A stretch of 48,687 nucleotides of DNA, from positions 1 through 48,687 of the forward strand of contig NZ_JXBB01000009.1 in assembly GCF_001653195.1 (NCBI RefSeq). The letters are read 5' to 3'. The translations under genes and the position numbers were made by a program. Of this stretch, positions 16,338-24,426 are shown one piece after another (positions within the stretch are counted from its first letter, which is position 1; every line of letters starts with the position of its first letter). A model generated the notes under the pieces. That model saw only the letters and a list, made by a program, of their open reading frames with translations. It was not told the DNA's origin and did no database searches. The stretch comes from Hydrogenibacillus schlegelii (GTDB taxonomy: Bacteria > Bacillota > Bacilli > Thermicanales > DSM-22653).

Positions 16338-17213
16338 CTACTTTTCCACCGTCGCCGGTGCGGCGCCGGCGCGGCGAAAGAAGGTGGTCGTATACAGCCC
16401 CAGCGCGGCCCAGATGAGGGCAAAGCTCGCGAGGTGGGCCGGCGTAAACGGTTCATGATACAAAAACACGCCGAACAAAAGCTTCATCGTCGGCGTCACG
16501 TACTGGATGAGGCCGACCGTCGAGAGCGCCGCCCGCCGCACCGCCTCGGCAAACCAGAGGAGCGGGAGCGCCGTCACCACTCCGGCGCCGAGCAAAAGGA
16601 GCCACACCTCGGCGGTGTACCCGAGCGCCGGCCAGCCCCGGGCGCTTTCGATCCAGGCGAGGGTGAGGGCCGCCGGAAGCACCAGCATCCCCGTCTCCGC
16701 CGCCAGACCGGTCAGGGCGTCGAGATGGAGCGTTTTTTTCACCAGTCCGTAAAAGCCGAACGAAAACGCGAGAGCCAGCGAGATCCAGGGCAGCCCCCGC
16801 ACCTCCAGCGCAAAGAGCACGACCCCCGCCGCCGCCAACCCCACCGCCGCCCACTGCCGCCGCCCGAGCCGCTCGCCGAGGACGAGGACGCCGAGGGCGA
16901 CACTCACCAGCGGATTGATGTAATAGCCGAGGCTCGCCTCGATGAGGTGATCGCCGGTGACCGCCCAGACGTACACCCCCCAGTTGACGGCGATCAGCAC
17001 GGCGGCGAGAAAAAGCGGCCGCCGCCGGCGGGGGTCGGCAAACACCGCGCCGAGCTCGCCGAGGCGCCGGCGGACGCCGAGCCAGCCGGCGACGAAGACG
17101 AACGACCAGAGAAACCGATGGGCGAGCAGTTCCAGCGCCGGGATGCCGGCCAGGTGTTTCCAGTAGAGGGGAAGAAGCCCCCAGAGCAAAAACGCCGCCA
17201 GCGCATAGCCCAT
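16338..17213 (-). CDS. rarD: RarD-like EamA/DMT transporter
   Basis: A ten-helix drug/metabolite-type transporter of the RarD subgroup, 291 residues. The N-terminal motif FLLWGLLPLYWKHLAGIP and LLAHRFLWS are characteristic of RarD, as are TGDHLIEASLGYYINPL in the middle and TVGLIQYVTPTMKLLFGVFLYHEPF near the end. ATG 17213 has GGAAAGGGG nine nt upstream; ATG 17240 is possible. The natural substrate of RarD proteins is not known. It lies upstream of murJ on the same strand with a gap of 134 nt, so co-transcription is possible. Confidence 0.92.
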   Translation of the reverse strand: MGYALAAFLLWGLLPLYWKHLAGIPALELLAHRFLWSFVFVAGWLGVRRRLGELGAVFADPRRRRPLFLAAVLIAVNWGVYVWAVTGDHLIEASLGYYINPLVSVALGVLVLGERLGRRQWAAVGLAAAGVVLFALEVRGLPWISLALAFSFGFYGLVKKTLHLDALTGLAAETGMLVLPAALTLAWIESARGWPALGYTAEVWLLLLGAGVVTALPLLWFAEAVRRAALSTVGLIQYVTPTMKLLFGVFLYHEPFTPAHLASFALIWAALGLYTTTFFRRAGAAPATVEK

Positions 17214-17614
17214 TCCAGCCGACCCCTTTCCTCGCTCCATTTTACCGCCGTTTCTTTCGAGGCTCAAATGATCGGCTTGGATTGCGGAAATTTCGATGTT
17301 GCATCGCGTTTGCTTCTTTATTCATCAAATTTTTACGGTTTCTTAACGTCGCCTTTACCTTCCGCGTGACAAAAAACGGTAAACTCGAGGTACCCGTCCG
17401 ATCGTGTCGAAGCGCGTCGCCGGCGGCGACGGTGGGGGGACCGGTCGACGCCGGCACAGCTCCGTTCTCCGAACCGCCGCCCGGCTGCGCTTCCGGCCTC
17501 GGGAGAGCGGCGGCCCCACCAAGACGGCATCGAAGCTCCGGGACGGTCCCGAAGGCGGCCCTCGGGCGAGGCGCTCCCGGACGGCGAAGGAATCGAGGCA
17601 AAGGAGGAGGCCTC
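17214..17614. other. Divergent intergenic region between rarD and the c-di-GMP gene
   Basis: The first part (about 17270-17360) is AT-rich and probably holds the promoters of both divergent genes, but no hexamer pair with correct spacing stands out. TTTACC (17355-17360) and GGTAAA (17378-17383) form an inverted repeat that might be an operator. The rest, up to the AAGGAGG at 17601, is GC-rich with no supported gene. Confidence 0.35.
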
Positions 17615-20011
17615 ATGTCGGAACGCCGAACCTTTGGCCCTTCGACCGAACGGTGGCCGGCCCGCTTTGCCGACCTCCTCGAGCGGGGCGCCAACGCGAT
17701 GCTCTTTTTCGATATACAGAATTTTACTGAAATAGAAATGCGGTACGGCGAGGAAGCCGCCCGGCGCGTTCTCGACGCCCTCGACCGGGCCGTCGCCGAG
17801 CTGGTCACCCTCGAACCGGACGTGCTTGCCGCCGGCCGGGCCTTCGGCGACGACTATCTCGTCTTCTTGCGGCTGGACGCCGCGGCGCCGGAGCACATCC
17901 CGCCGCTGGCTTATGCCCGAGGCGGGAGAATGTTAAAACGCCTCGTCGCGGCCGCCGAAGCGGCCCTCCCGTCCCTCGTCGACCGGTTCGCCTTTCATCT
18001 GAGCGCCGTCACCCTCCCGGAACGAAGCGAGGAAGCGGAGCGGCAGTTTTACCGGGCGATCAAGCTCGCCCTGAAGCTCGCCAAGCGCCGTCCGGCGCCG
18101 GAAGACCTCGCCGAGCGGGAGGCGCTCCTTCGCCTCCTGTCCCGGCGGGAGCTTTCCGTCGTCTACCAGCCGATTTTTTCCCTCGCCGACGGTTCCGTGG
18201 TCGGCTACGAGGCCCTCACCCGCGGGCCGGAGGGAAGCCCGCTGCACTCGCCGCTTAAACTCTTCACCCGGGCGGAAGAAGAGGGCCTCCTCTATCTCCT
18301 GGAGAAACTGGCCCGGGAAACGGCCATCGCCGGCGCCGGCTTTCTCCGGCCGGGCGAAAAGCTCTTTCTGAACGTCAGCCCCGCCGTCGTCCACGACCCC
18401 GCCTTTCACCCCGGCCACACGCGGCGGCTTCTCGAAGCGCGAGGGCTTTCCGTCTCGGATACCGTCTTCGAGGTGACCGAGCAGCAGGCGATCGACGATT
18501 TTCGCCGCTTCCGGGAGATCATCGACCACTACCGCCGCCAGGGCTTCCGCATCGCCGTCGACGACGCCGGCGCCGGGTACGCCTCCTTTCAGACGATCCT
18601 CGCCCTCCGGCCGGAGTTCATCAAGGTCGATCGCTCGCTCATCGCCGGGCTCGACGCCGACCCGGTCAAGCAGAGCCTCCTCGAAAGTTTCGTCTTCTTC
18701 GCCACCAAGGTCGGAAGCCGCATCATCGCCGAAGGGGTCGAGACCGCCGGCGAGCTCGTCCAGCTCATCCGCCTCGGCGTATACGCCGCCCAGGGCTTTT
18801 ACCTCGCCCGCCCCACGCGCCGGCCGCCGGACACCCCACCGAAAGACGCCGTCGAAGCCATCCTCCGCCACCGGCGCATCCTCGCCCTCCAGCGGCGGCA
18901 GGAAGACGCCGTCGAGCTCATCACCGCCCCGGCGCACACCTTCGACCGCCGGACGATCACCGCCCTCGTCCGGCAGTACCTCGAAGAAACGAAAGACGGC
19001 GGCGTCGTCATCACCGACGGCGGCCGGATCGTTGGCCTCGTCATGCGGGAGAAGCTCCTGCAGGTGCTCGCCACCCAGTACGGCGCCTCCCTCTACAGCC
19101 GCCGGCCGATCGGTCTGGTCACCGATTTCGACCCGCTGGTCGTCGACCCGAAGACCCCGATCGACGTCGTCGCCCGGCTGGCGATGGCCCGGCCGGCGGA
19201 CAAGGCGTACGACTACATCATCGTCGCCGACGAAGGCCGCCTCATCGGCGTCGTCTCCATCGAAGCGATCTTGAATTACCTGGCCAACGTCAAGATGGAA
19301 GCCGTCCGGCTGGCGAACCCCCTCACCGGCCTTCCGGGGAACCACGCCATCGACCTGGCCGTGCGGGAAAAGATCGAAAAAAACCTCCCCTTCGCCCTCC
19401 TGTACGTCGACCTCGATCGTTTTAAACAGTATAACGACCGATACGGCTACCAGCGGGGCGATCAGGTCATCCGCTTCCTCGCCGACGTGCTCAAGGACGC
19501 CGCCGCCCGGCGGCCGGAGGCGGACGTCTTTGTCGGCCACATCGGCGGCGACGACTTCGTCCTCGTCGCCCCGCCGGACGCCGCCGAGCCCCTCGCCTTC
19601 GACATCGTCGCGGCGTTCGACCGGGGCATCGGCTTCTACTGCCAGGAGGCGCCGGCGCCGATGGCCTCCGGCCGGGACGGCGGCACGACACGTCACCGGA
19701 GCGACGCGGCATCACCGATCGATCCGCCGGAGCGCGAAGCGCCGGAAGGCCTCGACCGGACGCCCATCCCGCCCGAAATTCCGGCGGCGTCCGCGCCGCC
19801 CGAGGTGCCGTCTGACGCACCGTCCGACGGGCTTCCCCGGTCGGAGGCCGCTTCCGCCTCCTTGGCGGAGCGCGTCAGCGTCTCCGTCGCCGTCGTCATC
19901 GTCCGCGATCCCCGGGGCCTTTCGACCGAGACGCTCGCCGAACGGGCCGCCGCCCTGAAGCGGGAAGTCAAGCGCCGGCCGGGGAGCGCCTCCCTCATCG
20001 CGCCGTTTTAG
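17615..20011 (+). CDS. EAL-CBS-GGDEF cyclic-di-GMP signalling protein
   Basis: A 798-residue cytosolic protein; ATG 17615 follows AAAGGAGGAGG. Domains in order: residues about 25-140, a degenerate GGDEF-like fold (LFFDIQNFTEIEMRYGEE, AFGDDYLVF); about 178-420, an EAL phosphodiesterase with its catalytic set visible (YEALTRG, NVSPAV, FEVTE, IAVDDAGAGYASF, IKVDRSLI, IAEGVET, QGFYLARP); about 434-555, a CBS pair, which usually senses adenine nucleotides; about 565-790, a GGDEF domain (NPLTGLPGN, YVDLDRFKQYND) whose signature is GGDDF instead of GGDEF. A Pro/Ala/Ser-rich insertion of about 75 residues (about 675-752) interrupts the last domain. The EAL domain should be active; cyclase activity is uncertain. 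The gene stands alone. Confidence 0.92.
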   Translation: MSERRTFGPSTERWPARFADLLERGANAMLFFDIQNFTEIEMRYGEEAARRVLDALDRAVAELVTLEPDVLAAGRAFGDDYLVFLRLDAAAPEHIPPLAYARGGRMLKRLVAAAEAALPSLVDRFAFHLSAVTLPERSEEAERQFYRAIKLALKLAKRRPAPEDLAEREALLRLLSRRELSVVYQPIFSLADGSVVGYEALTRGPEGSPLHSPLKLFTRAEEEGLLYLLEKLARETAIAGAGFLRPGEKLFLNVSPAVVHDPAFHPGHTRRLLEARGLSVSDTVFEVTEQQAIDDFRRFREIIDHYRRQGFRIAVDDAGAGYASFQTILALRPEFIKVDRSLIAGLDADPVKQSLLESFVFFATKVGSRIIAEGVETAGELVQLIRLGVYAAQGFYLARPTRRPPDTPPKDAVEAILRHRRILALQRRQEDAVELITAPAHTFDRRTITALVRQYLEETKDGGVVITDGGRIVGLVMREKLLQVLATQYGASLYSRRPIGLVTDFDPLVVDPKTPIDVVARLAMARPADKAYDYIIVADEGRLIGVVSIEAILNYLANVKMEAVRLANPLTGLPGNHAIDLAVREKIEKNLPFALLYVDLDRFKQYNDRYGYQRGDQVIRFLADVLKDAAARRPEADVFVGHIGGDDFVLVAPPDAAEPLAFDIVAAFDRGIGFYCQEAPAPMASGRDGGTTRHRSDAASPIDPPEREAPEGLDRTPIPPEIPAASAPPEVPSDAPSDGLPRSEAASASLAERVSVSVAVVIVRDPRGLSTETLAERAAALKREVKRRPGSASLIAPF

Positions 20012-20029
20012 GCGCCGGTCGAACGCCGT

Positions 20030-21016
20030 TTACGCCACATCCCGGGTCAAACGCCAGAGGGCAAGCCCGAGCGCCAAAGCGCCGGTTGCGCCGAGGTAGC
20101 CGAGGGCGAACGCCGGCGTAAGCCCCTCGATCGGCGGCCTGAGCCCCGCAAGGTACGGCCCGAGATCGAGGTTCGTGCTGGCCACCCACTTGGCCCCCCG
20201 CCAGCCGCTCGCGTAATTGGCCAGCACGCTCCCCGCGAGCAGAAAGGCGAAGCCCGCCCCCATCCCCGCCGCCGTCGAGCGGGCGACGCTGGACGCGAAA
20301 AACGTCCAGAGCGCCACGACCGTGCTCGCGTACCAGCCGAGGCCGAACAGCATGAGCAGATACTGCCACATCGGGATGAGCCGAACGCCGCCGAGATCGA
20401 GCGTCTCGCCGCTTACGCGAAAGCCGACGAGCTGAGGCACCTGAAAGCCGCCGAAGCCGAACACCGGCCCCGAAACGAGCGTCCCCAGCACGGCGATCCA
20501 GAAAAAAATCATCCCGACCGAAAGCCAAAGCGCCGCCACTTTGGCCAGTGCGAGCCGGAGCCGCCCGACCGGCTGCGAAAGAAGGAGCCGGAGCGTCCCC
20601 GCCGACCGCTCGCCGGAGATGATGTCGCTCCCGACGATCAAGGCAAAGAGCGGCACGAAAAGCGGCATCCCCGCCTCCATGAAGCTCCGAAGAAACCCCG
20701 CCGCCCCCGGCGCGTTCGGGTCGACGCCGGCGGCGAGATACGCCCGGAGCTGTTCGTTGCGGACGAGGAGCCACCGGCGCCACTCCTCCGGCAGGCGGGA
20801 GGCGGCGAGGCGGTTTTCGTTGTCGGCGATGAGCTGCGCCGTCCAGAGCCGCCAGTCGTCCGTCCCCATTCGCGCCCGAACGGTCTCGAGCTGCTTGTGC
20901 TGGGCGTAGACAAAAAGCGGGATGAGCACCGCGAGGAGGCCCACCACCACCGCCATCCGGCGGCGGAAAAGAAGTTTTTCCACTTCGTTATAGACGAGCC
21001 AGAACCACGCCGTCAT
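20030..21016 (-). CDS. ABC-2 type transporter permease
   Basis: A 328-residue integral membrane subunit of an ABC exporter. The N-terminal helix (MAVVVGLLAVLIPLFVY) is followed by a large extracytoplasmic loop with charged helices (about residues 40-120). GSDIISGERSAGTLRLLLSQPVGR follows, the classical ABC-2 motif in which the ATPase makes contact, then four to five helices. ATG 21016 overlaps the stop of the ATPase gene (ATGA), so the two subunits are coupled. The substrate is unknown. It is the last gene of the leftward run containing the glycosyltransferases. Confidence 0.9.
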   Translation of the reverse strand: MTAWFWLVYNEVEKLLFRRRMAVVVGLLAVLIPLFVYAQHKQLETVRARMGTDDWRLWTAQLIADNENRLAASRLPEEWRRWLLVRNEQLRAYLAAGVDPNAPGAAGFLRSFMEAGMPLFVPLFALIVGSDIISGERSAGTLRLLLSQPVGRLRLALAKVAALWLSVGMIFFWIAVLGTLVSGPVFGFGGFQVPQLVGFRVSGETLDLGGVRLIPMWQYLLMLFGLGWYASTVVALWTFFASSVARSTAAGMGAGFAFLLAGSVLANYASGWRGAKWVASTNLDLGPYLAGLRPPIEGLTPAFALGYLGATGALALGLALWRLTRDVA

Positions 21017-22041
21017 CGCTCCGCCCGTCCCCTCGGATACGCTTGCCCGTCCGCCTCCGTCCAGGCGAAAAACAACTCCTGAAGCGGCGGCACATCCGGC
21101 GCCGCCGCCCGGACCTCGACGCCGGCGCCGGCGAGGCGGGCGATGAGCGCCGGCGCCTTCGTTTCGTCCGCGAGCCACACCCAGACCGTCCCCGGCGGTG
21201 CGTCCGGCACCGGCTCCAGGCGCACCACCTCCGGCGCCGCCCGAAGGAGCGCCTCCCCCGCCTCCGGCGGCCGGAGAACCATCCGGTACCGCCGGCCGGC
21301 GGCCCGCCGGACATCGGCGACCGATCGCGACCAGAGGAGCCGGCCGCCGGCCATGAGCCCGATCCGATCCGCCACCGCCTCCACCTCGGCGAGGAGGTGG
21401 CTGGAAAAAAGCACCGCCTGTCCTTCCGCCGCCAGCTCCCGGATGAACATCCGAAAATCCCGCATCCCCGGCGGGTCGAGGCCGTTCATCGGCTCGTCCA
21501 ACACGACGACCGCCGGCCGGCCGACGAGGGCGAGGGCGAGGGCCAGCCGCTGCCGCATGCCGAGGGAATACGTCGCCACCCGGGCCGAAAGATGCGGCGC
21601 GATGCCGGTCCGCTCGGCGAGGGCATAAAGCGCCGCCGGATCGAACACCCCCCGCATCCGCCCCACGTGTTTCAAATGATCCCACCCGGTCAGGTAAGGA
21701 TAGACCGCCGGCGCCTCGATCAGCCCGCCGACCGCCCGAAGCGCCGAGGGCCGGCCGGGCCAGAGCTTCCGCCCGGCAAGCCACACCTCGCCGGCGGCCG
21801 GCCGGATCAGGCCGAGGACGGCCCGGAGCGTCGTCGTCTTCCCGGCGCCGTTCGGCCCGAGAAGGGCGAACACCTCCCCCGGCCGGACGGCAAACGTCAC
21901 GTCCTCGACGAGCACCCGGCCGCCGGCGCGCACCGTGAGCCCCCGCACCGCGAGCGCCGGCGCCTCCGCCCTGCCGAACCCCGCTCCGCCGGTCGCCGCT
22001 CCCTCGGGCGCCGCTTCGTCCGATGCTTTTTCGCCGCTCAC
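21013..22041 (-). CDS. ABC transporter ATP-binding protein (ABC-2 exporter partner)
   Basis: About 342 residues. GPNGAGKTT (Walker A, about residue 60), YSLGMRQRLALALAL (signature), VVVLDEPMNGLDP (Walker B) and LFSSHLLAEVE (switch His) are complete. The C-terminal 90 residues form the extra domain seen in NatA/CcmA-type exporters. The start is uncertain: GTG 22041 has GGGAGG seven nt upstream, whereas ATG 22080 and 22101 give a longer low-complexity N-terminus. The stop overlaps the permease start by 4 nt. It may work with the glycosyltransferase genes upstream, but that is only suggested by strand and proximity. Confidence 0.88.
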   Translation of the reverse strand: MSGEKASDEAAPEGAATGGAGFGRAEAPALAVRGLTVRAGGRVLVEDVTFAVRPGEVFALLGPNGAGKTTTLRAVLGLIRPAAGEVWLAGRKLWPGRPSALRAVGGLIEAPAVYPYLTGWDHLKHVGRMRGVFDPAALYALAERTGIAPHLSARVATYSLGMRQRLALALALVGRPAVVVLDEPMNGLDPPGMRDFRMFIRELAAEGQAVLFSSHLLAEVEAVADRIGLMAGGRLLWSRSVADVRRAAGRRYRMVLRPPEAGEALLRAAPEVVRLEPVPDAPPGTVWVWLADETKAPALIARLAGAGVEVRAAAPDVPPLQELFFAWTEADGQAYPRGRAER

Positions 22042-22222
22042 GGCCACCCCTCCCGGCCGTCGTTTTCCGTGCCCGACCATCCCACCATCATGAATCTTCA
22101 TCGGTTCTCGCCGCGGTTCTCGCCGCAGACGCTCCGAGGCCCTCAACCCGGTTTTGGCGCGGCCCCGGCCATCGACACCGCCTTTTTCCCCGCTCCCGAC
22201 CTCGCCTCGCCCGGGCCTCCCC

Positions 22223-23041
22223 TTACCGCCGGAGCGCCGCCCACACCTCCGCCAGCCGCCCGGCAAGGAGCGCATGGCCGACCGCGCTCGGGTGAAAATG
22301 ATCCCCCGCGAGAAACGCCGCCCCCGCCGCCTGCCGGAGGTCGTTCGTCGGCACGACGATCACCCCCGGCGCGCTCCGGGCCGCCGCGTGGATCGCCGCG
22401 TTCCACCGGTCGAGGGCCGCCTCCGCCGCCCCGGAAAGCCCCGGCACATCGGAAAACGGATCGTACAGCCCGAGCCAGAGAATCGGCGCCTTCGGGTTGT
22501 CCTGCCGGAAGGCGCGCAAAACCGTTTCCATCGTCGCCTGAAAGGCGGAGATCGCTTCCGGATCGGCGTACGCCGCCGGCCGCTTCAATACATCGACGCT
22601 CGGAAACGCATCGTTTCCGCCGATCGAAAGGACGATCCCGTCCGCCGCCCGGACCGCCGTCCGAAATTCGGGGAGCGCGAGGCGGCGCCCAAGATCGGCG
22701 CTTGTGTCGCCGGCCACCGCCAGATTCACCATCACCGGCGGCCGCCGGCCCGGATCGGCCGCCGCCAGCCTTTCCCCGAACCGCCGGAAGACGCCGCCGC
22801 CTTCGCCGTCGCCGATCCCCCGCAGGATCGAATCGCCGAGGCCGACGAGGCGAAGCGGTCCGGCCTCCGGCCCCCGGGAAGGTCCCGCCTCGTCGGTCAC
22901 CGTCCCCGGCCGAGCGGGCGACGCCGGGCCTGTCCGGCCCGGTCCGAGGAGCTCCATGGCCGCCGCGACGAACCCGACGAGCCAGACGGCGCTCACGAGC
23001 GCCGCCAGCGCCATCCACCCGATCACCCATCTTCGTCCCAT
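22223..23041 (-). CDS. SGNH/GDSL-family hydrolase, membrane-anchored
   Basis: A 272-residue protein with an N-terminal signal-anchor helix (WVIGWMALAALVSAVWLVGFV) and an SGNH hydrolase domain facing outward. Block I is GLGDSILRG (nucleophile Ser near residue 74), block II has the Gly of the oxyanion hole in NLAVAGDTS, block III is IGGND, and block V is DHFHPSAVGH (catalytic Asp/His). These enzymes are esterases or O-acetyl(trans)ferases acting on lipids or glycans. ATG 23041 overlaps by 19 nt the 3' end of the third glycosyltransferase gene, so it belongs to that operon and may modify the same glycan (inference). A TATAAT lies only 6 nt before the ATG. Confidence 0.87.
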   Translation of the reverse strand: MGRRWVIGWMALAALVSAVWLVGFVAAAMELLGPGRTGPASPARPGTVTDEAGPSRGPEAGPLRLVGLGDSILRGIGDGEGGGVFRRFGERLAAADPGRRPPVMVNLAVAGDTSADLGRRLALPEFRTAVRAADGIVLSIGGNDAFPSVDVLKRPAAYADPEAISAFQATMETVLRAFRQDNPKAPILWLGLYDPFSDVPGLSGAAEAALDRWNAAIHAAARSAPGVIVVPTNDLRQAAGAAFLAGDHFHPSAVGHALLAGRLAEVWAALRR

Positions 23042-24426
23042 GCTCTCATTATAGCCTTTTCCCCGACCGTGGCCCCGCCCTTCCCTTCAGCGAATCCCCG
23101 GTTCCCCTTCGGCGTCGGTTCTTCCGGAGCCTCCGCCGGCTCCCCCAGCGCTTTTCCGAGCGCCTGCCGAATCGCGGCGTACGCCGCCGGATCGGTCCCG
23201 GCCGCCGTCCGGCAGGCGGCGAGGATCGCGGACGGAATTCCGTCTTCCGGCGCCCATCGATCCCGGTAACGGCGGATCGCCCGCACGAGCGGCCCCACGC
23301 GCCCCATCCGGACACCGAACGCCGCGAAGCGCCCCCACGCCGGCAAAAACCGCGGGTTTTCCCGGACGGCCCGAAGGTAGTGCCGGAGCGCGCACGACGG
23401 CCGACCGAGCGCCTCCCACGCCTGACCGGCCAGCACATCGCTCACAAACGTCCCGCTTCCGACCATCCGCCCGGCCGACCACCCGCCGACCGATTCCGCC
23501 GACCGATGCGCCGCTTCGGCCTCGCGGGCGGCCCGAACCGCCCGAAGCGCCGCCGCCGGCCGGCCGGCGGAAAGCAATAGCTCCGCCGCAAGCGCCCAAA
23601 GCTCCGGCGATCCCGGATAGCGGGCCAGCACTTCGCCTGTGAGCCGGAGCGCCTCCTCCAGCCGTCCCGCCTGCCGCAGCGAAAACAAAAGCTTCATCGC
23701 CAGATCCGGCCCATACCCGGCCGCGGGCGGCGCCATCCGGAACGCGCGCTCGAGCGCGGCCGCGGCTCGGACGACGTCTCCCCGCTGAAACCACTCCGTG
23801 CCGAGGGCATACCAGAGGCGCGGATCGTCCCCCGCGTCGGCGATCGCCCGGAGCACGAGGGCGAGGTTCCGCTCGTTTTTCCGCTTCGCCGCCACCGCCG
23901 GCTCGAGGTAGCCGAAGTGCTCCAGCACCACCGGCGCCCGGACGATGCGAGCGCCGGGGAGGGCGGTGATCGACGGCGTGACGTCTTCGTGGATGCGGCC
24001 CCGATAGCGGATCCGCGGGTCCCGGCGAAACAACCGGAGCACCGCATCCGTCGCCAGCATCGCCCCCGGCCGGGCCCCCAGGTGGTGCCGGATCTCGACC
24101 ACCCCGCCGAAGACGTCCGGGCGCTCGAGCATCGCCTCCAGCGCCGGGCGGTCGACCGACACCACCCCCTCGTCGGCGTCGAGGACGAACACCCACGTTC
24201 CCCGAACCGCCTCGAGCACCGCATTGCGGGCGGCGGCAAAATCATCCTGCCACGGCACGGCGATGACCCGCGCCCCGTGCGCCCGGGCCACCGCCGGCGT
24301 CCCGTCCGTCGAACCCGTATCGCCGACGACGACTTCGTCGACGATCGGCGCCGCCGACCGGATCGCCCGCCCGATCGACGCCGCCTCATCCCGCGCGATC
24401 ATCGCGAGCGAAATCGTCGGCCGCAC
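23023..24426 (-). CDS. Glycosyltransferase family 2 with TPR-type C-terminus (paralogue 3)
   Basis: A 467-residue protein. The GTG at 24426 lies 7 nt after AGGGGGG. Residues about 4-100 form a GT-A nucleotide-sugar domain: SLAMIARDEAASIGRAI, VVVGDTGSTDGTPAVARAHG, VPWQDDFAAARNA, and VFVLDADEG with the metal-binding D.D motif. GRIHEDVTPSI and LEHFGYLEP, near residues 140-180, are shared with SunS-like and clostridial GT2-TPR proteins. From about 190 on, helical repeats are visible (WYALGTEWFQRGDVVRAAAALERAF and further units). Such proteins often glycosylate proteins; the acceptor is unknown. It overlaps the upstream paralogue by 41 nt and the downstream hydrolase by 19 nt. Confidence 0.9.
   Translation of the reverse strand: MRPTISLAMIARDEAASIGRAIRSAAPIVDEVVVGDTGSTDGTPAVARAHGARVIAVPWQDDFAAARNAVLEAVRGTWVFVLDADEGVVSVDRPALEAMLERPDVFGGVVEIRHHLGARPGAMLATDAVLRLFRRDPRIRYRGRIHEDVTPSITALPGARIVRAPVVLEHFGYLEPAVAAKRKNERNLALVLRAIADAGDDPRLWYALGTEWFQRGDVVRAAAALERAFRMAPPAAGYGPDLAMKLLFSLRQAGRLEEALRLTGEVLARYPGSPELWALAAELLLSAGRPAAALRAVRAAREAEAAHRSAESVGGWSAGRMVGSGTFVSDVLAGQAWEALGRPSCALRHYLRAVRENPRFLPAWGRFAAFGVRMGRVGPLVRAIRRYRDRWAPEDGIPSAILAACRTAAGTDPAAYAAIRQALGKALGEPAEAPEEPTPKGNRGFAEGKGGATVGEKAIMRAWDEDG

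Noticed and set aside
17933-19696. 587-codon open frame on the - strand
   Set aside because: Antisense shadow of the EAL-CBS-GGDEF gene, without domains or a ribosome site.
21043-23580. 845-codon open frame on the + strand
   Set aside because: It is Arg/Pro-rich and antisense to the ABC ATPase, SGNH hydrolase and glycosyltransferase genes, which have clear motifs. A by-product of very high GC.
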